Of a stretch of 5,489 nt of DNA, positions 1 through 5,489 are shown piece after piece. The notes under the pieces are model-generated. The model was not told where the DNA came from. It did no database searches and worked only from the letters and a program-made list of their open reading frames with translations. Source of the DNA: Nitrospirota bacterium (lineage in GTDB: Bacteria > Nitrospirota > Nitrospiria > Nitrospirales > UBA8639); contig JAOUGQ010000213.1 of NCBI GenBank assembly GCA_029865515.1, positions 1 to 5,489 on the forward strand, written 5' to 3'. Every line of letters starts with the position of its first letter. Within the stretch, counting starts at the first letter, position 1. The position numbers were made by a program, and so were the translations under genes.

Positions 1-641
1 CCGATGGAAGTGCCGCCCCATTTGTAGACCTCCTCCTAGAATGTGACATCGTACCCCAGGAAGAGCCACGAACGTACTTAAAAATCGTGCAGCCAATCAG
101 CATAGAGGACGAACAACGATCCATCACCGTCCTTCCCTCGGCCCTCCCCCAAATAACCTATTTTATTGATTTCCCGCACCCGCTTATTCAGCAACAGGAA
201 TTTCGGCATTCCTGTACGCCTCATGATTTTCAAAAAAACATTGCCGGAGCCCGCACCTTTGCCTTCAGAAAAGAAGTGGAATTTTTATGGTCACGCGGAC
301 TAGGACTAGGGGGATCACTCTATAACACGGTCGTCTTTTCTGATACCGGCCTGGTCAATGAGGATGAATTACGTTTTCCGAACGAATGTGTTCGACATAA
401 GGTTCTCGATCTCATTGGAGACCTGTCATTATTAGGCATTCCCGTTATCGGCCATTTCATCGCAAAATGCGCCGGGCACGCCCTCCATGCCAGACTAGTC
501 CAAGCCATTCTCAAAAACCCTGCCAAGTGGATTCTGTTGAATGCTGGGAAAAGCGGGAAGGAGCGCATCCTCAACGGGAATACATTCCCCACTTCAACGG
601 TACATCTTCCTGAACTCCAACCCGCCTTTCATTCCCTCTAA
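1..641 (+). CDS. lpxC: UDP-3-O-acyl-N-acetylglucosamine deacetylase, 5'-truncated by window edge
   Basis: This is the C-terminal 212 residues of LpxC, the zinc deacetylase that performs the committed step of lipid A synthesis in the cytoplasm. The reading frame is open from base 3 and begins with DGSAAPF, the motif found about a third of the way into the family, so roughly the first 105 residues, including the N-terminal zinc histidine, lie outside the window. The GTG at 87 is an internal valine and not the start. Family landmarks in order are FIDFPHP, ARTFAF (263 is in the Ala codon; most relatives have Gly), GLGLGGSLYN, LRFPNECVRHK, the zinc/catalytic segment HKVLDLIGD (His 396-398, Asp 408-410, Asp 420-422) and AGHAL (catalytic His 477-479). 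All of the C-terminal catalytic residues known from E. coli LpxC are present. The tail after about base 540 is longer and unlike the E. coli end. It ends with TAA; no convincing terminator follows. Identification is very secure. Confidence 0.96.
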   Translation, partial: DGSAAPFVDLLLECDIVPQEEPRTYLKIVQPISIEDEQRSITVLPSALPQITYFIDFPHPLIQQQEFRHSCTPHDFQKNIAGARTFAFRKEVEFLWSRGLGLGGSLYNTVVFSDTGLVNEDELRFPNECVRHKVLDLIGDLSLLGIPVIGHFIAKCAGHALHARLVQAILKNPAKWILLNAGKSGKERILNGNTFPTSTVHLPELQPAFHSL

Positions 642-763
642 TTTCTTCACTTTATTTTTCCCAATCATCTTCCCCTAGCATCCACAAGATCGCCTGTGGT
701 TCTCCCAACCAGCACGAATATGGATTTTTGCATTGTCTTCATGCCATGACCATGGTAGCGTTT

Positions 764-766
764 GAG
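764..766 (+). promoter_or_regulatory. Weak Shine-Dalgarno deciding the start at 773
   Basis: GAG lies 6 nt before the ATG at 773. It is short, but none of the other in-frame starts (728, 746, 752) has a better purine-rich element at proper distance. Confidence 0.35.
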
Positions 767-772
767 TCCATC

Positions 773-1318
773 ATGCTCTACCAATCCTATTACACCAAAT
801 TACAAACCGCTAATCGAAGAATATTTCTCACAGTCTGTGCCTGCCTTATTCTGTTTACACCTGCTTTGGGCGCCACACTCATAGAACAAGATCCCAAAGG
901 ATTCTTTGGCAGCCTCTGGGGAAAATCACTCGAAAACCGCTCAGACCTGAAGGAAATTGACTCCGTTAATTCCTTGCATATCTACACAAACAAAATTGGA
1001 ATTCCTCAGGTCGAAGGCATTACGATGGAATCAGTGAAACTGTATAGCTTAGACGGGAAATACGCTCGAGCCCTCTTCTACTACGAAGGAGAAGCTATCC
1101 ACAAATCCCTGCTGAACTATCTGGAAACCCGGTTTGGAAAAATCGACAACCCGTATGGGTCTATGATGCGGGGACTTAGTCAACAATACACCTGGCGTGG
1201 CCCTGAAACCGAAATAACCCTCACCTATCACGGCTTTCGAGAACGAGGATTTTTAGCTGCGGAGAGCCGAATCTACGCACCACTCTTTCTTGACGCAATT
1301 TCGGACAATAGCTTTTAA
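773..1318 (+). CDS. Exported protein of unknown function
   Basis: I do not recognise this family. From the ATG at 773 it encodes 181 residues. The N-terminus has Arg-Arg at 15-16 followed by a hydrophobic run (IFLTVCACLILFTPALGA), which reads as a Sec signal peptide with signal peptidase I cleavage after Ala34; the cysteines at 22 and 24 lie inside the hydrophobic core, so a lipoprotein is less likely. The mature part of about 147 residues starts with a GFFGSLWG element, then alternating strands such as YSLDGKYARALFYYEG, a helix-like KSLLNYLETRFGK and a late TWRGPETEITLTYHG strand pair. This alternation suggests a small mixed alpha/beta periplasmic domain. The start was chosen because GAG at 764-766 sits 6 nt upstream; in-frame TTG 728, ATG 746 and ATG 752 are possible but have poorer upstream sequence and would put extra residues before the signal peptide. 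The TAA at 1316-1318 abuts the stop of the opposing small gene. Confidence 0.8.
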   Translation: MLYQSYYTKLQTANRRIFLTVCACLILFTPALGATLIEQDPKGFFGSLWGKSLENRSDLKEIDSVNSLHIYTNKIGIPQVEGITMESVKLYSLDGKYARALFYYEGEAIHKSLLNYLETRFGKIDNPYGSMMRGLSQQYTWRGPETEITLTYHGFRERGFLAAESRIYAPLFLDAISDNSF

Positions 1319-1510
1319 TCACCAAGCCCCATCACAACACCCCCCTCGACCGGCCATGCCTTCCTGATGCACAAAATCAAAAATGTTCCGGTTGTACTCA
1401 TTATTTTGTAACAGAATCTCACGAAATGAAGAATCATGCACCCGATTGGAAACCGGCTGAGGAAATACGGTTTGAATATGTTCTAAAACTTTTCTATAGG
1501 TGACTTCCAT
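1319..1510 (-). CDS. Small protein with Gly/Cys-rich C-terminus, unknown function
   Basis: This 63-residue reading frame on the minus strand looks like a real gene and not a shadow: no gene opposes it, it has its own AGGAG Shine-Dalgarno 8 nt upstream of ATG, and its codons are varied. The first about 50 residues are polar and probably helical (MEVTYRKVLEHIQTVF at the start, then NRVHDSSFREILLQNNEYN). The last 13 residues change character: GMAGRGGCCDGAW, with adjacent cysteines at 58 and 59 and four glycines in seven residues before them. There is no signal peptide or membrane segment. The Cys pair could bind a metal or form a disulfide; a leader-plus-core precursor peptide is another reading. 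It is divergent from the oxygenase gene starting at 1672, and its TGA (1321-1319) directly abuts the TAA of the upstream convergent gene. I do not recognise the family. Confidence 0.6.
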   Translation of the reverse strand: MEVTYRKVLEHIQTVFPQPVSNRVHDSSFREILLQNNEYNRNIFDFVHQEGMAGRGGCCDGAW

Positions 1511-1518
1511 GGGTTCGA

Positions 1519-1523
1519 CTCCT
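1519..1523 (-). promoter_or_regulatory. AGGAG Shine-Dalgarno of the 63-aa gene
   Basis: Read on the minus strand, GTGAGGAGTCGAACCC precedes the ATG at 1510. AGGAG is 8 nt from the start codon. It is the best ribosome binding site in the window and the main argument that the 63-aa frame is translated. Confidence 0.6.
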
Positions 1524-1576
1524 CACAGAACTCTGATGCCGGAGCATATCTCTCTATCTCAATCAAGCATGATCCA

Positions 1577-1605
1577 TTGAAGGGGGGGCACTTGACTCCT
1601 ATTAT
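1577..1605 (+). promoter_or_regulatory. Candidate sigma70 promoter of the oxygenase gene
   Basis: TTGAAG (1577-1582) and TATTAT (1600-1605) are separated by exactly 17 bp, and both resemble the -35 and -10 consensus. Transcription would begin near 1612 and leave a leader of about 60 nt before the ATG at 1672. Most of the spacer start is a G run that continues from the last base of the -35. Sequence match only; no other evidence. Confidence 0.35.
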
Positions 1606-1623
1606 GCCAAGGGGCACCATGAG

Positions 1624-1665
1624 ACCGTTTGCTAGTTTGATTCATCCTGACCGAGCATAAACGGT
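1624..1665 (+). repeat. Inverted repeat just before the oxygenase start
   Basis: ACCGTTT (1624-1630) and AAACGGT (1659-1665) are perfect 7-bp inverted arms separated by 28 nt; two further pairs (AG 1622-1623 with CT 1668-1669) can form after a 2-nt bulge. The right arm ends 6 nt before the ATG and contains most of GGTG (1663-1666), the only bases there that could pair with 16S rRNA. It could be an mRNA hairpin that limits translation or a spaced operator; chance is also possible. Confidence 0.35.
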
Positions 1666-1671
1666 GTCTTA

Positions 1672-2442
1672 ATGTCCAAGAATATTCGCCCGGATCTATT
1701 AGCCATTAATCCGCACCACACGGTTTCGATTCAGCACGTTGGCCTGGGACAGCACCAGATCGTGGTGGTCGATAATTTTTATCAGCACCCCGGTGATGTC
1801 CTTCAAGTAGCATTGACCCTTCCATATACCGACCGTTTTGAAATCGTGGGGAATTTCCCGGGGGTTCGAGCCAGCCTCAACCTTGAGACCAGGGAACTTG
1901 TGGAAACCTTAAGCTCTCTTTGGGGATGTCCTCTGTTCACATTTTTTTCTCCCCAACCGGTCGTCTTTCAGGGCATCAAGACTCAGAACTACCGGCTAAA
2001 CGTAGGACAACGGCAACCTCACATCGATCAAGATATCACCGCCATGGTCTACCTGAATCCTGCAGATTCATGCACGGGCGGGACCGGCGTCTATCGCCAT
2101 CGGCCCACGGGGCTCGAACGCGTCCCTATCATTCCCGACGCCACCATCCGACAACTTGCCGATCAACTGGAATTGAGCGACGAATTTTTCACCAGCCCGG
2201 AAGGATATGAAAATTTCCAAAATAGCATGATTTTCAATCCACTCTTTTCCTGTCGAAGTAATACCTATATCAACGACGGAAATGAATATTGGGAATTACT
2301 CAAGCTGATCGAAATGCGGCCCAACCGGCTCATGATATTCGATGGACGATGCTTTCATTCTCAGTATATCCAATCCGGCGACTACAACCAGGCCTTCCGG
2401 GTGAATCAAATCTTTTATCTCAGTCGAGAGAAAAAATCCTAA
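1672..2442 (+). CDS. Fe(II)/2-oxoglutarate-type oxygenase, DUF6445-like
   Basis: This 256-residue protein has the signature of the double-stranded beta-helix Fe(II)/2-oxoglutarate oxygenases. His117 and Asp119 (in QPHIDQD) and His229 (in GRCFHS) form the expected iron triad, and Arg243 (in AFRVNQIFYL), 14 residues after the distal His, is placed to bind the 2-oxoglutarate carboxylate. The segments MVYLNPADSCTGGTGVYRHR and NRLMIFDGRCFHS, with FRVNQIFYL, match my memory of DUF6445 proteins, which in other bacteria often occur near flavin-dependent tryptophan halogenases and TonB receptors; no halogenase is in this window. No signal peptide, so it is probably cytoplasmic. The substrate is unknown. 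A long insert (about 142-220) between the HxD strand and the distal His may shape substrate choice. The start is fixed: the next Met is residue 125, and an in-frame TGA lies at 1648. The SD is weak (GGTG 5 nt away). Fold assignment is good, function open. Confidence 0.82.
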   Translation: MSKNIRPDLLAINPHHTVSIQHVGLGQHQIVVVDNFYQHPGDVLQVALTLPYTDRFEIVGNFPGVRASLNLETRELVETLSSLWGCPLFTFFSPQPVVFQGIKTQNYRLNVGQRQPHIDQDITAMVYLNPADSCTGGTGVYRHRPTGLERVPIIPDATIRQLADQLELSDEFFTSPEGYENFQNSMIFNPLFSCRSNTYINDGNEYWELLKLIEMRPNRLMIFDGRCFHSQYIQSGDYNQAFRVNQIFYLSREKKS

Positions 2443-2560
2443 TTCCTTCCAGCAACACAACCCTCCCTCCGTATCTTTTTTTGCATTTTGGGGAAATTTC
2501 ACCTTCAACCAGTAATCAGTCCCGAGCCATTGCAACCCTCAAAAGAATTCTCCGCCTTTA

Positions 2561-2589
2561 CAGGTTAATCTTTCTCAGAAGAACCTGAG
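2561..2589. terminator. Inverted repeats between convergent genes, weak terminator candidate
   Basis: CAGGTT (2561-2566) pairs with AACCTG (2582-2587), and the overlapping alternative CTCAG (2574-2578) pairs with CTGAG (2585-2589). They lie between the ends of the oxygenase (2442) and the peptide transporter (2630), where a shared terminator would be expected. Neither strand has a T-run after the stem, so intrinsic termination is doubtful. The rest of 2443-2629 shows only a T7 run at about 2476-2482 with no stem before it. Confidence 0.25.
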
Positions 2590-2629
2590 CATTTCCCTCC
2601 TCTGAATAAATACCCCCATTTCTGCCACA

Positions 2630-3982
2630 TTATTCACGCACCCCTTGCATCCCCTGCAGATGCGTTTCTTCCCGGTACCGCTTCACCACAAAAAGAAAAA
2701 TGCAGGCGACCAGGAACATCACCCCGGCAAAAAACCAATAGTAATCAGGGCCTGTCAGGACGACAGTCCCATCCGGGTTCTGAATCCAATAATTCACAAA
2801 GGCCGTAAAACCATTGCCTAAGGACACCGAGAGCAAAAACAAGCCCATCATCAGCGACTTGAGTTTGAGCGGAGCCTGGGTATAAGAAAATTCAAGACAG
2901 GTAATGGACACCATCACCTCTGCAGCCGTGATCACCACGAAGGCCAGCAACTGCCAGGCAATTGCCGGCTCCATGCCTAAACCAATCCGTTGCTCAATAA
3001 AAGCTGAGATTAGAAATGCTCCGACCGCCATAAAAAAGCCCATGGCCATTTTCCGTAATGGTGTCATTGGAACAATCCGGTTCAAGAGGGGATACACCCA
3101 ATACGTAAACAACGGAATAAACACCATAATCAAGACCGGATTGACGGCTTGAATTTGCGAAGGGAGCCATTCAACACCCATCCAGACGCGGTTCATGTGC
3201 CGGGCTTGGAGGACCCAAGCGGAAGAGGTTTGATCATAGAGGGACCAAAAAAATGCGACAAACACATAAATACCGGCCAGCTTCCCAATCGCACGCCATG
3301 CCTGCGGATTTGTGAGTTCCTGAAGCACACCTGACCGGTCAGGAGGAATGTGAACATAGTGGTTCCGCCCTGCCCGAAAAATGATCGTCGCCAGAAACAT
3401 CAAGATCCCGGGCACGCCAAAGGCCAGACTCGGGCCATAATGCTCCAACAACCAGGGTGTCAGCATCATGGATCCAAAGGCCCCGACATTGATGGCAAAA
3501 TAGAACCAGGCAAACGCCTTGGTTAAAAGATGTCCGTTGGCAGGACCAAACTGATCTCCCAAATTGGCTGACACACAGGGCTTAATGCCCCCGGATCCGA
3601 TCGCAATCAAGGTTAATCCAACCAATAAACCCCAACGGGTATGATCCATGGCTAAAACGACATGGCCCCCACAATACACAAGTGAAAGAAGAATGATGGT
3701 TTTATATTTTCCCCAAAAGGCATCAGCCAATGCCGCCCCTAAAAAGGGAAAGAAGTACACCGCCGAGGCAAACAGGTGGTAATAGCTTTTTGCTTCCGCC
3801 TCTCCCATGGGGTCCAGGTCCCCCTGGGCATTTAGTAACATTCCCGTCATAAACACCACTAAAATAGCCCGCATACCGTAGTAACTAAATCGTTCCGCTC
3901 CTTCATTGGCCACCAAATGAACCACTCCCGGTGGCATCAAAGCGGTCGGCAAGGGTTCGGTTCGAAATTCGTGTTTGTTCAT
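2630..3982 (-). CDS. Proton-coupled oligopeptide transporter, POT/PTR2 family
   Basis: A complete 450-residue inner-membrane transporter that imports di- and tripeptides, or related small molecules, with protons. It shows the family motifs in order: EGAERFSYYG (the ExxER proton motif at 27-31), GSGGIKPCVSANLGDQF with the TM4 Lys at 134, FAWFYFAINVGAF (the second PTR signature, about 157-169), FWSLYDQTSSAW in TM7 (about 245-256) and AAEVMVSITCLEFSYTQAP in TM10 with Glu355. About 12 hydrophobic segments can be counted, and the length is typical for a compact bacterial POT without a large extra helix pair. The ATG at 3982 (AGAAG 7 nt upstream) was chosen because it leaves about 26 residues before ExxER, as usual; a GTG at 4069 would add 29 residues unlike the family and use up the divergent promoter region. 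It ends with TAA near the C-terminal HLQGMQGVRE. Substrate may be peptides; some relatives carry other compounds. Confidence 0.92.
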   Translation of the reverse strand: MNKHEFRTEPLPTALMPPGVVHLVANEGAERFSYYGMRAILVVFMTGMLLNAQGDLDPMGEAEAKSYYHLFASAVYFFPFLGAALADAFWGKYKTIILLSLVYCGGHVVLAMDHTRWGLLVGLTLIAIGSGGIKPCVSANLGDQFGPANGHLLTKAFAWFYFAINVGAFGSMMLTPWLLEHYGPSLAFGVPGILMFLATIIFRAGRNHYVHIPPDRSGVLQELTNPQAWRAIGKLAGIYVFVAFFWSLYDQTSSAWVLQARHMNRVWMGVEWLPSQIQAVNPVLIMVFIPLFTYWVYPLLNRIVPMTPLRKMAMGFFMAVGAFLISAFIEQRIGLGMEPAIAWQLLAFVVITAAEVMVSITCLEFSYTQAPLKLKSLMMGLFLLSVSLGNGFTAFVNYWIQNPDGTVVLTGPDYYWFFAGVMFLVACIFLFVVKRYREETHLQGMQGVRE

Positions 3983-4082
3983 CAACGGGCTTCTATAGGA
4001 AAGAGGTGGACAAGCATTGAAAATTCGTATAGACCCTACCCGGTGAAAACAACGGCTTTCTCTAAGCACGGGAATGTCATTG

Positions 4083-4101
4083 TATAATGATGAAGATTTT
4101 C
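4083..4101. promoter_or_regulatory. Fur-box-like sequence over the receptor start
   Basis: Bases 4083-4101 match the classical 19-bp E. coli Fur consensus at 14 positions, with eight in a row (ATAATGAT, 4084-4091). The first six bases are also a perfect TATAAT. The site covers the start codon(s) of the receptor and lies within the divergent region shared with the peptide transporter. Iron control of a TonB receptor is common, which makes the position sensible, but the second half is a poor match and AT-rich sequence can produce this by chance. Confidence 0.3.
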
Positions 4102-5489
4102 ACGCCATTCCCGCTAATCATTCTCTTCGCAGGCATTGCGATGCCGGGGATATTTCCCATGCCTCCGGTCCAGGCGCAAGAATCACCGGTGACGACCCTT
4201 GACCCTATCGTAGTCACAGGCTCGGCCCATTCCACCCAACTCCGCCAATCGACTCAGAGCGTCACAATCCTCAGAGCTGAACAGTTTGCCCCCGACCAAC
4301 CCAATCGGGTTGCCACCATACTTCAACAACTCCCTGGTCTCCATACCAATGAAATGGGTGGAAGAAGTGGAATCAGCTCTCTTTACCTCAGAGGAGCCGA
4401 TCCCAACTTCACCTTAATTATGCTGGATGGTATTCCCATGAATGACTCCACAAACCAACAAGGAGGATCCGTTGATCTTTCCACCATTCCTCTTGACCGG
4501 ATCGATCGAGTAGAAATTGTTCGGGGACCTCTTTCCGCATTTTATGGCTCAGAGGCCATGGCCGGAGCAATCAATTTCATCACCAAATCGGATTCAACAG
4601 CCCCCTCCCTTCGCCTGTTAGGTGAAGGCGGTCGGTTCGATTATGTCAAAGGGCTGCTTCAAGCCGGAGGCGCCGTTGGGCCGTTGTCCACCAATATATC
4701 CTTTTCGCATACCCAAACCGGAGCACAAGTCGAGAAAGATAGATTTTCGATGGACTCCGTTGGATGGAATCTAGCCATTCCAACAGACCCCAATTATGAC
4801 GTTCGACTAACCGGGCAATATACGGATTCAACGGTCCGGAGCTTTCCGGAAGGTAGCGGCGGGCCAGAACTGGCCTTGCTCCGGGAAACCGAAAAACGAA
4901 AAACGCAAGAATTTTTGGCTGGATTTTCCGCCTCCCTATTCGGCCCTCCTGGATGGCACCACCACCTCTTCCTGAGTGTATCCCGGAGGAATCAAGATGT
5001 TGCGAATCCAGGAATTCTTTCCAGTCCAAGCCAATTCGTCATCCCACCGGCAAATTTTGAAACCCTGTACCACCGATTTCAAGCGCGTATGGCGGAAGCA
5101 TGGACCATCAGTCCTGAATGGAAATTTTCACTAGGTGGCCAGCTGACGCACGAACGAGGAAGACGAAACGGGTCACAAGACCTGAGTTCCTTCGGAGGCT
5201 CTTCTCACCAATCGGTAGACTTTAACTCTCGACGAACACTCGGGGGAACCTTTGCGGAACTCACATCGGTCTGGTGGCAAGACCTTACTGTGAATTCAGG
5301 CCTTCGCGCAGACATCTCAGAAGGATTTCAGCCCACGCTAAGCCCACGGGTTGGAGCGAGGTATCAACTGTTAGCCGTATTACAGATTCGAGGAGGGTAT
5401 GGAAAAGGATTCAAACTGCCCAGCTTGTCCAGTCTGGGCGATCCATTAATTGGAAACCCCACCTTGCAACCCGAAACCAGTTTGGGGTG
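4087..5489 (+). CDS. TonB-dependent outer-membrane receptor, 3'-truncated by window edge
   Basis: The first 467 residues of a TonB-gated receptor that imports a scarce ligand across the outer membrane. The frame is open without a stop or frameshift to the window end. A signal peptide (MMKIFTPFPLIILFAG... with likely cleavage after Ala30 in PPVQA) is followed by a TonB box, DPIVVTGS (39-46), a complete plug domain (about 57-167) with SLYLRGADPNF, LIMLDGIPMND and VEIVRGPLSAFYGSEAMAGAINFIT, then beta-barrel strands. The last visible part, GYGKGFKLPSLSSL...GNPTLQPETS, is a conserved late-barrel element, so perhaps 150-200 residues are missing. The plug is of the BtuB/CirA/FyuA style; ligand cannot be told (cobalamin, siderophore or other). 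No cobalamin riboswitch fits in the 104-bp leader side. Start may be ATG 4087 or ATG 4090; no good SD is seen (GGGA ends 13 nt before). It is divergent from the peptide transporter. Confidence 0.94.
   Translation, partial: MMKIFTPFPLIILFAGIAMPGIFPMPPVQAQESPVTTLDPIVVTGSAHSTQLRQSTQSVTILRAEQFAPDQPNRVATILQQLPGLHTNEMGGRSGISSLYLRGADPNFTLIMLDGIPMNDSTNQQGGSVDLSTIPLDRIDRVEIVRGPLSAFYGSEAMAGAINFITKSDSTAPSLRLLGEGGRFDYVKGLLQAGGAVGPLSTNISFSHTQTGAQVEKDRFSMDSVGWNLAIPTDPNYDVRLTGQYTDSTVRSFPEGSGGPELALLRETEKRKTQEFLAGFSASLFGPPGWHHHLFLSVSRRNQDVANPGILSSPSQFVIPPANFETLYHRFQARMAEAWTISPEWKFSLGGQLTHERGRRNGSQDLSSFGGSSHQSVDFNSRRTLGGTFAELTSVWWQDLTVNSGLRADISEGFQPTLSPRVGARYQLLAVLQIRGGYGKGFKLPSLSSLGDPLIGNPTLQPETSLG

Noticed and set aside
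320..592. Minus-strand frame of 90 aa
   Set aside because: It lies wholly within lpxC, has no family-like sequence and is a shadow of that gene.
87..641. A separate 184-aa gene starting at GTG 87
   Set aside because: The frame is open upstream to the window edge and encodes conserved LpxC sequence (DGSAAPF), so GTG 87 is internal.
682..699. Stem CCACA/TGTGG after lpxC as a terminator
   Set aside because: The stem is only 5 bp with an 8-nt loop and no T-run follows.
720..749. Nine-codon upstream frame starting ATG 720
   Set aside because: No SD and no meaningful peptide; it is likely chance in the region before the exported protein.
2289..2588. Plus-strand frame of 99 aa overlapping the oxygenase end
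   Set aside because: Most of it overlaps the oxygenase in another frame; no SD or recognisable sequence, and the tail runs through the intergenic region.
3983..4069. GTG 4069 as start of the peptide transporter
   Set aside because: The extra 29 residues do not resemble the family N-terminus and would leave only 17 bp to the divergent receptor; ATG 3982 gives the usual distance to ExxER.
3983..4086. Cobalamin riboswitch before the BtuB-like receptor
   Set aside because: The gap is only 104 bp, shorter than the usual element, and no B12-box-like sequence was seen.
4646..5029. Minus-strand frame of 127 aa
   Set aside because: It is antisense to the TonB receptor, whose frame is continuous and full of family motifs.

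Overview
The window comes from a Gram-negative (diderm, lipid A-making) bacterium: it holds the end of lpxC, a TonB-dependent outer-membrane receptor and two Sec-type signal peptides. Base composition is near 50 % G+C by eye. The style of the LpxC and transporter sequences would fit a Nitrospira-like or other non-enteric lineage, but that is an impression and not a demonstrated assignment.

Layout. (1) 1-641, +: the C-terminal two thirds of LpxC, cut by the left edge. (2) 773-1318, +: an unrecognised exported protein of about 181 aa. (3) 1319-1510, -: a small gene of 63 aa with a good Shine-Dalgarno and a Gly/Cys-rich tail; its stop codon directly abuts the stop codon of gene 2. (4) 1672-2442, +: a lone Fe(II)/2-oxoglutarate-type oxygenase resembling DUF6445 proteins, with HxD...H...R residues visible, divergent from the small gene. 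(5) 2630-3982, -: a complete proton-coupled oligopeptide transporter (POT/PTR2). (6) 4087 to the right edge, +: a TonB-dependent receptor of the BtuB/CirA style, cut by the window end.

How the parts may work together. LpxC is a housekeeping gene and probably unrelated to its neighbours. The receptor and the peptide transporter are divergent across only 104 bp, so shared control is plausible: one would cross the outer membrane and the other the inner membrane. A Fur-box-like sequence overlaps the receptor start. The 63-aa gene and the oxygenase share a 161-bp divergent intergenic region containing a candidate promoter with a G7 spacer and an inverted repeat that covers the only SD-like bases of the oxygenase. 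Whether the small protein is a substrate or partner of the oxygenase is speculation, but it is the least ordinary possibility here. No tRNA, rRNA, CRISPR array or insertion sequence was seen, and no gene-free stretch exceeds 300 bases.
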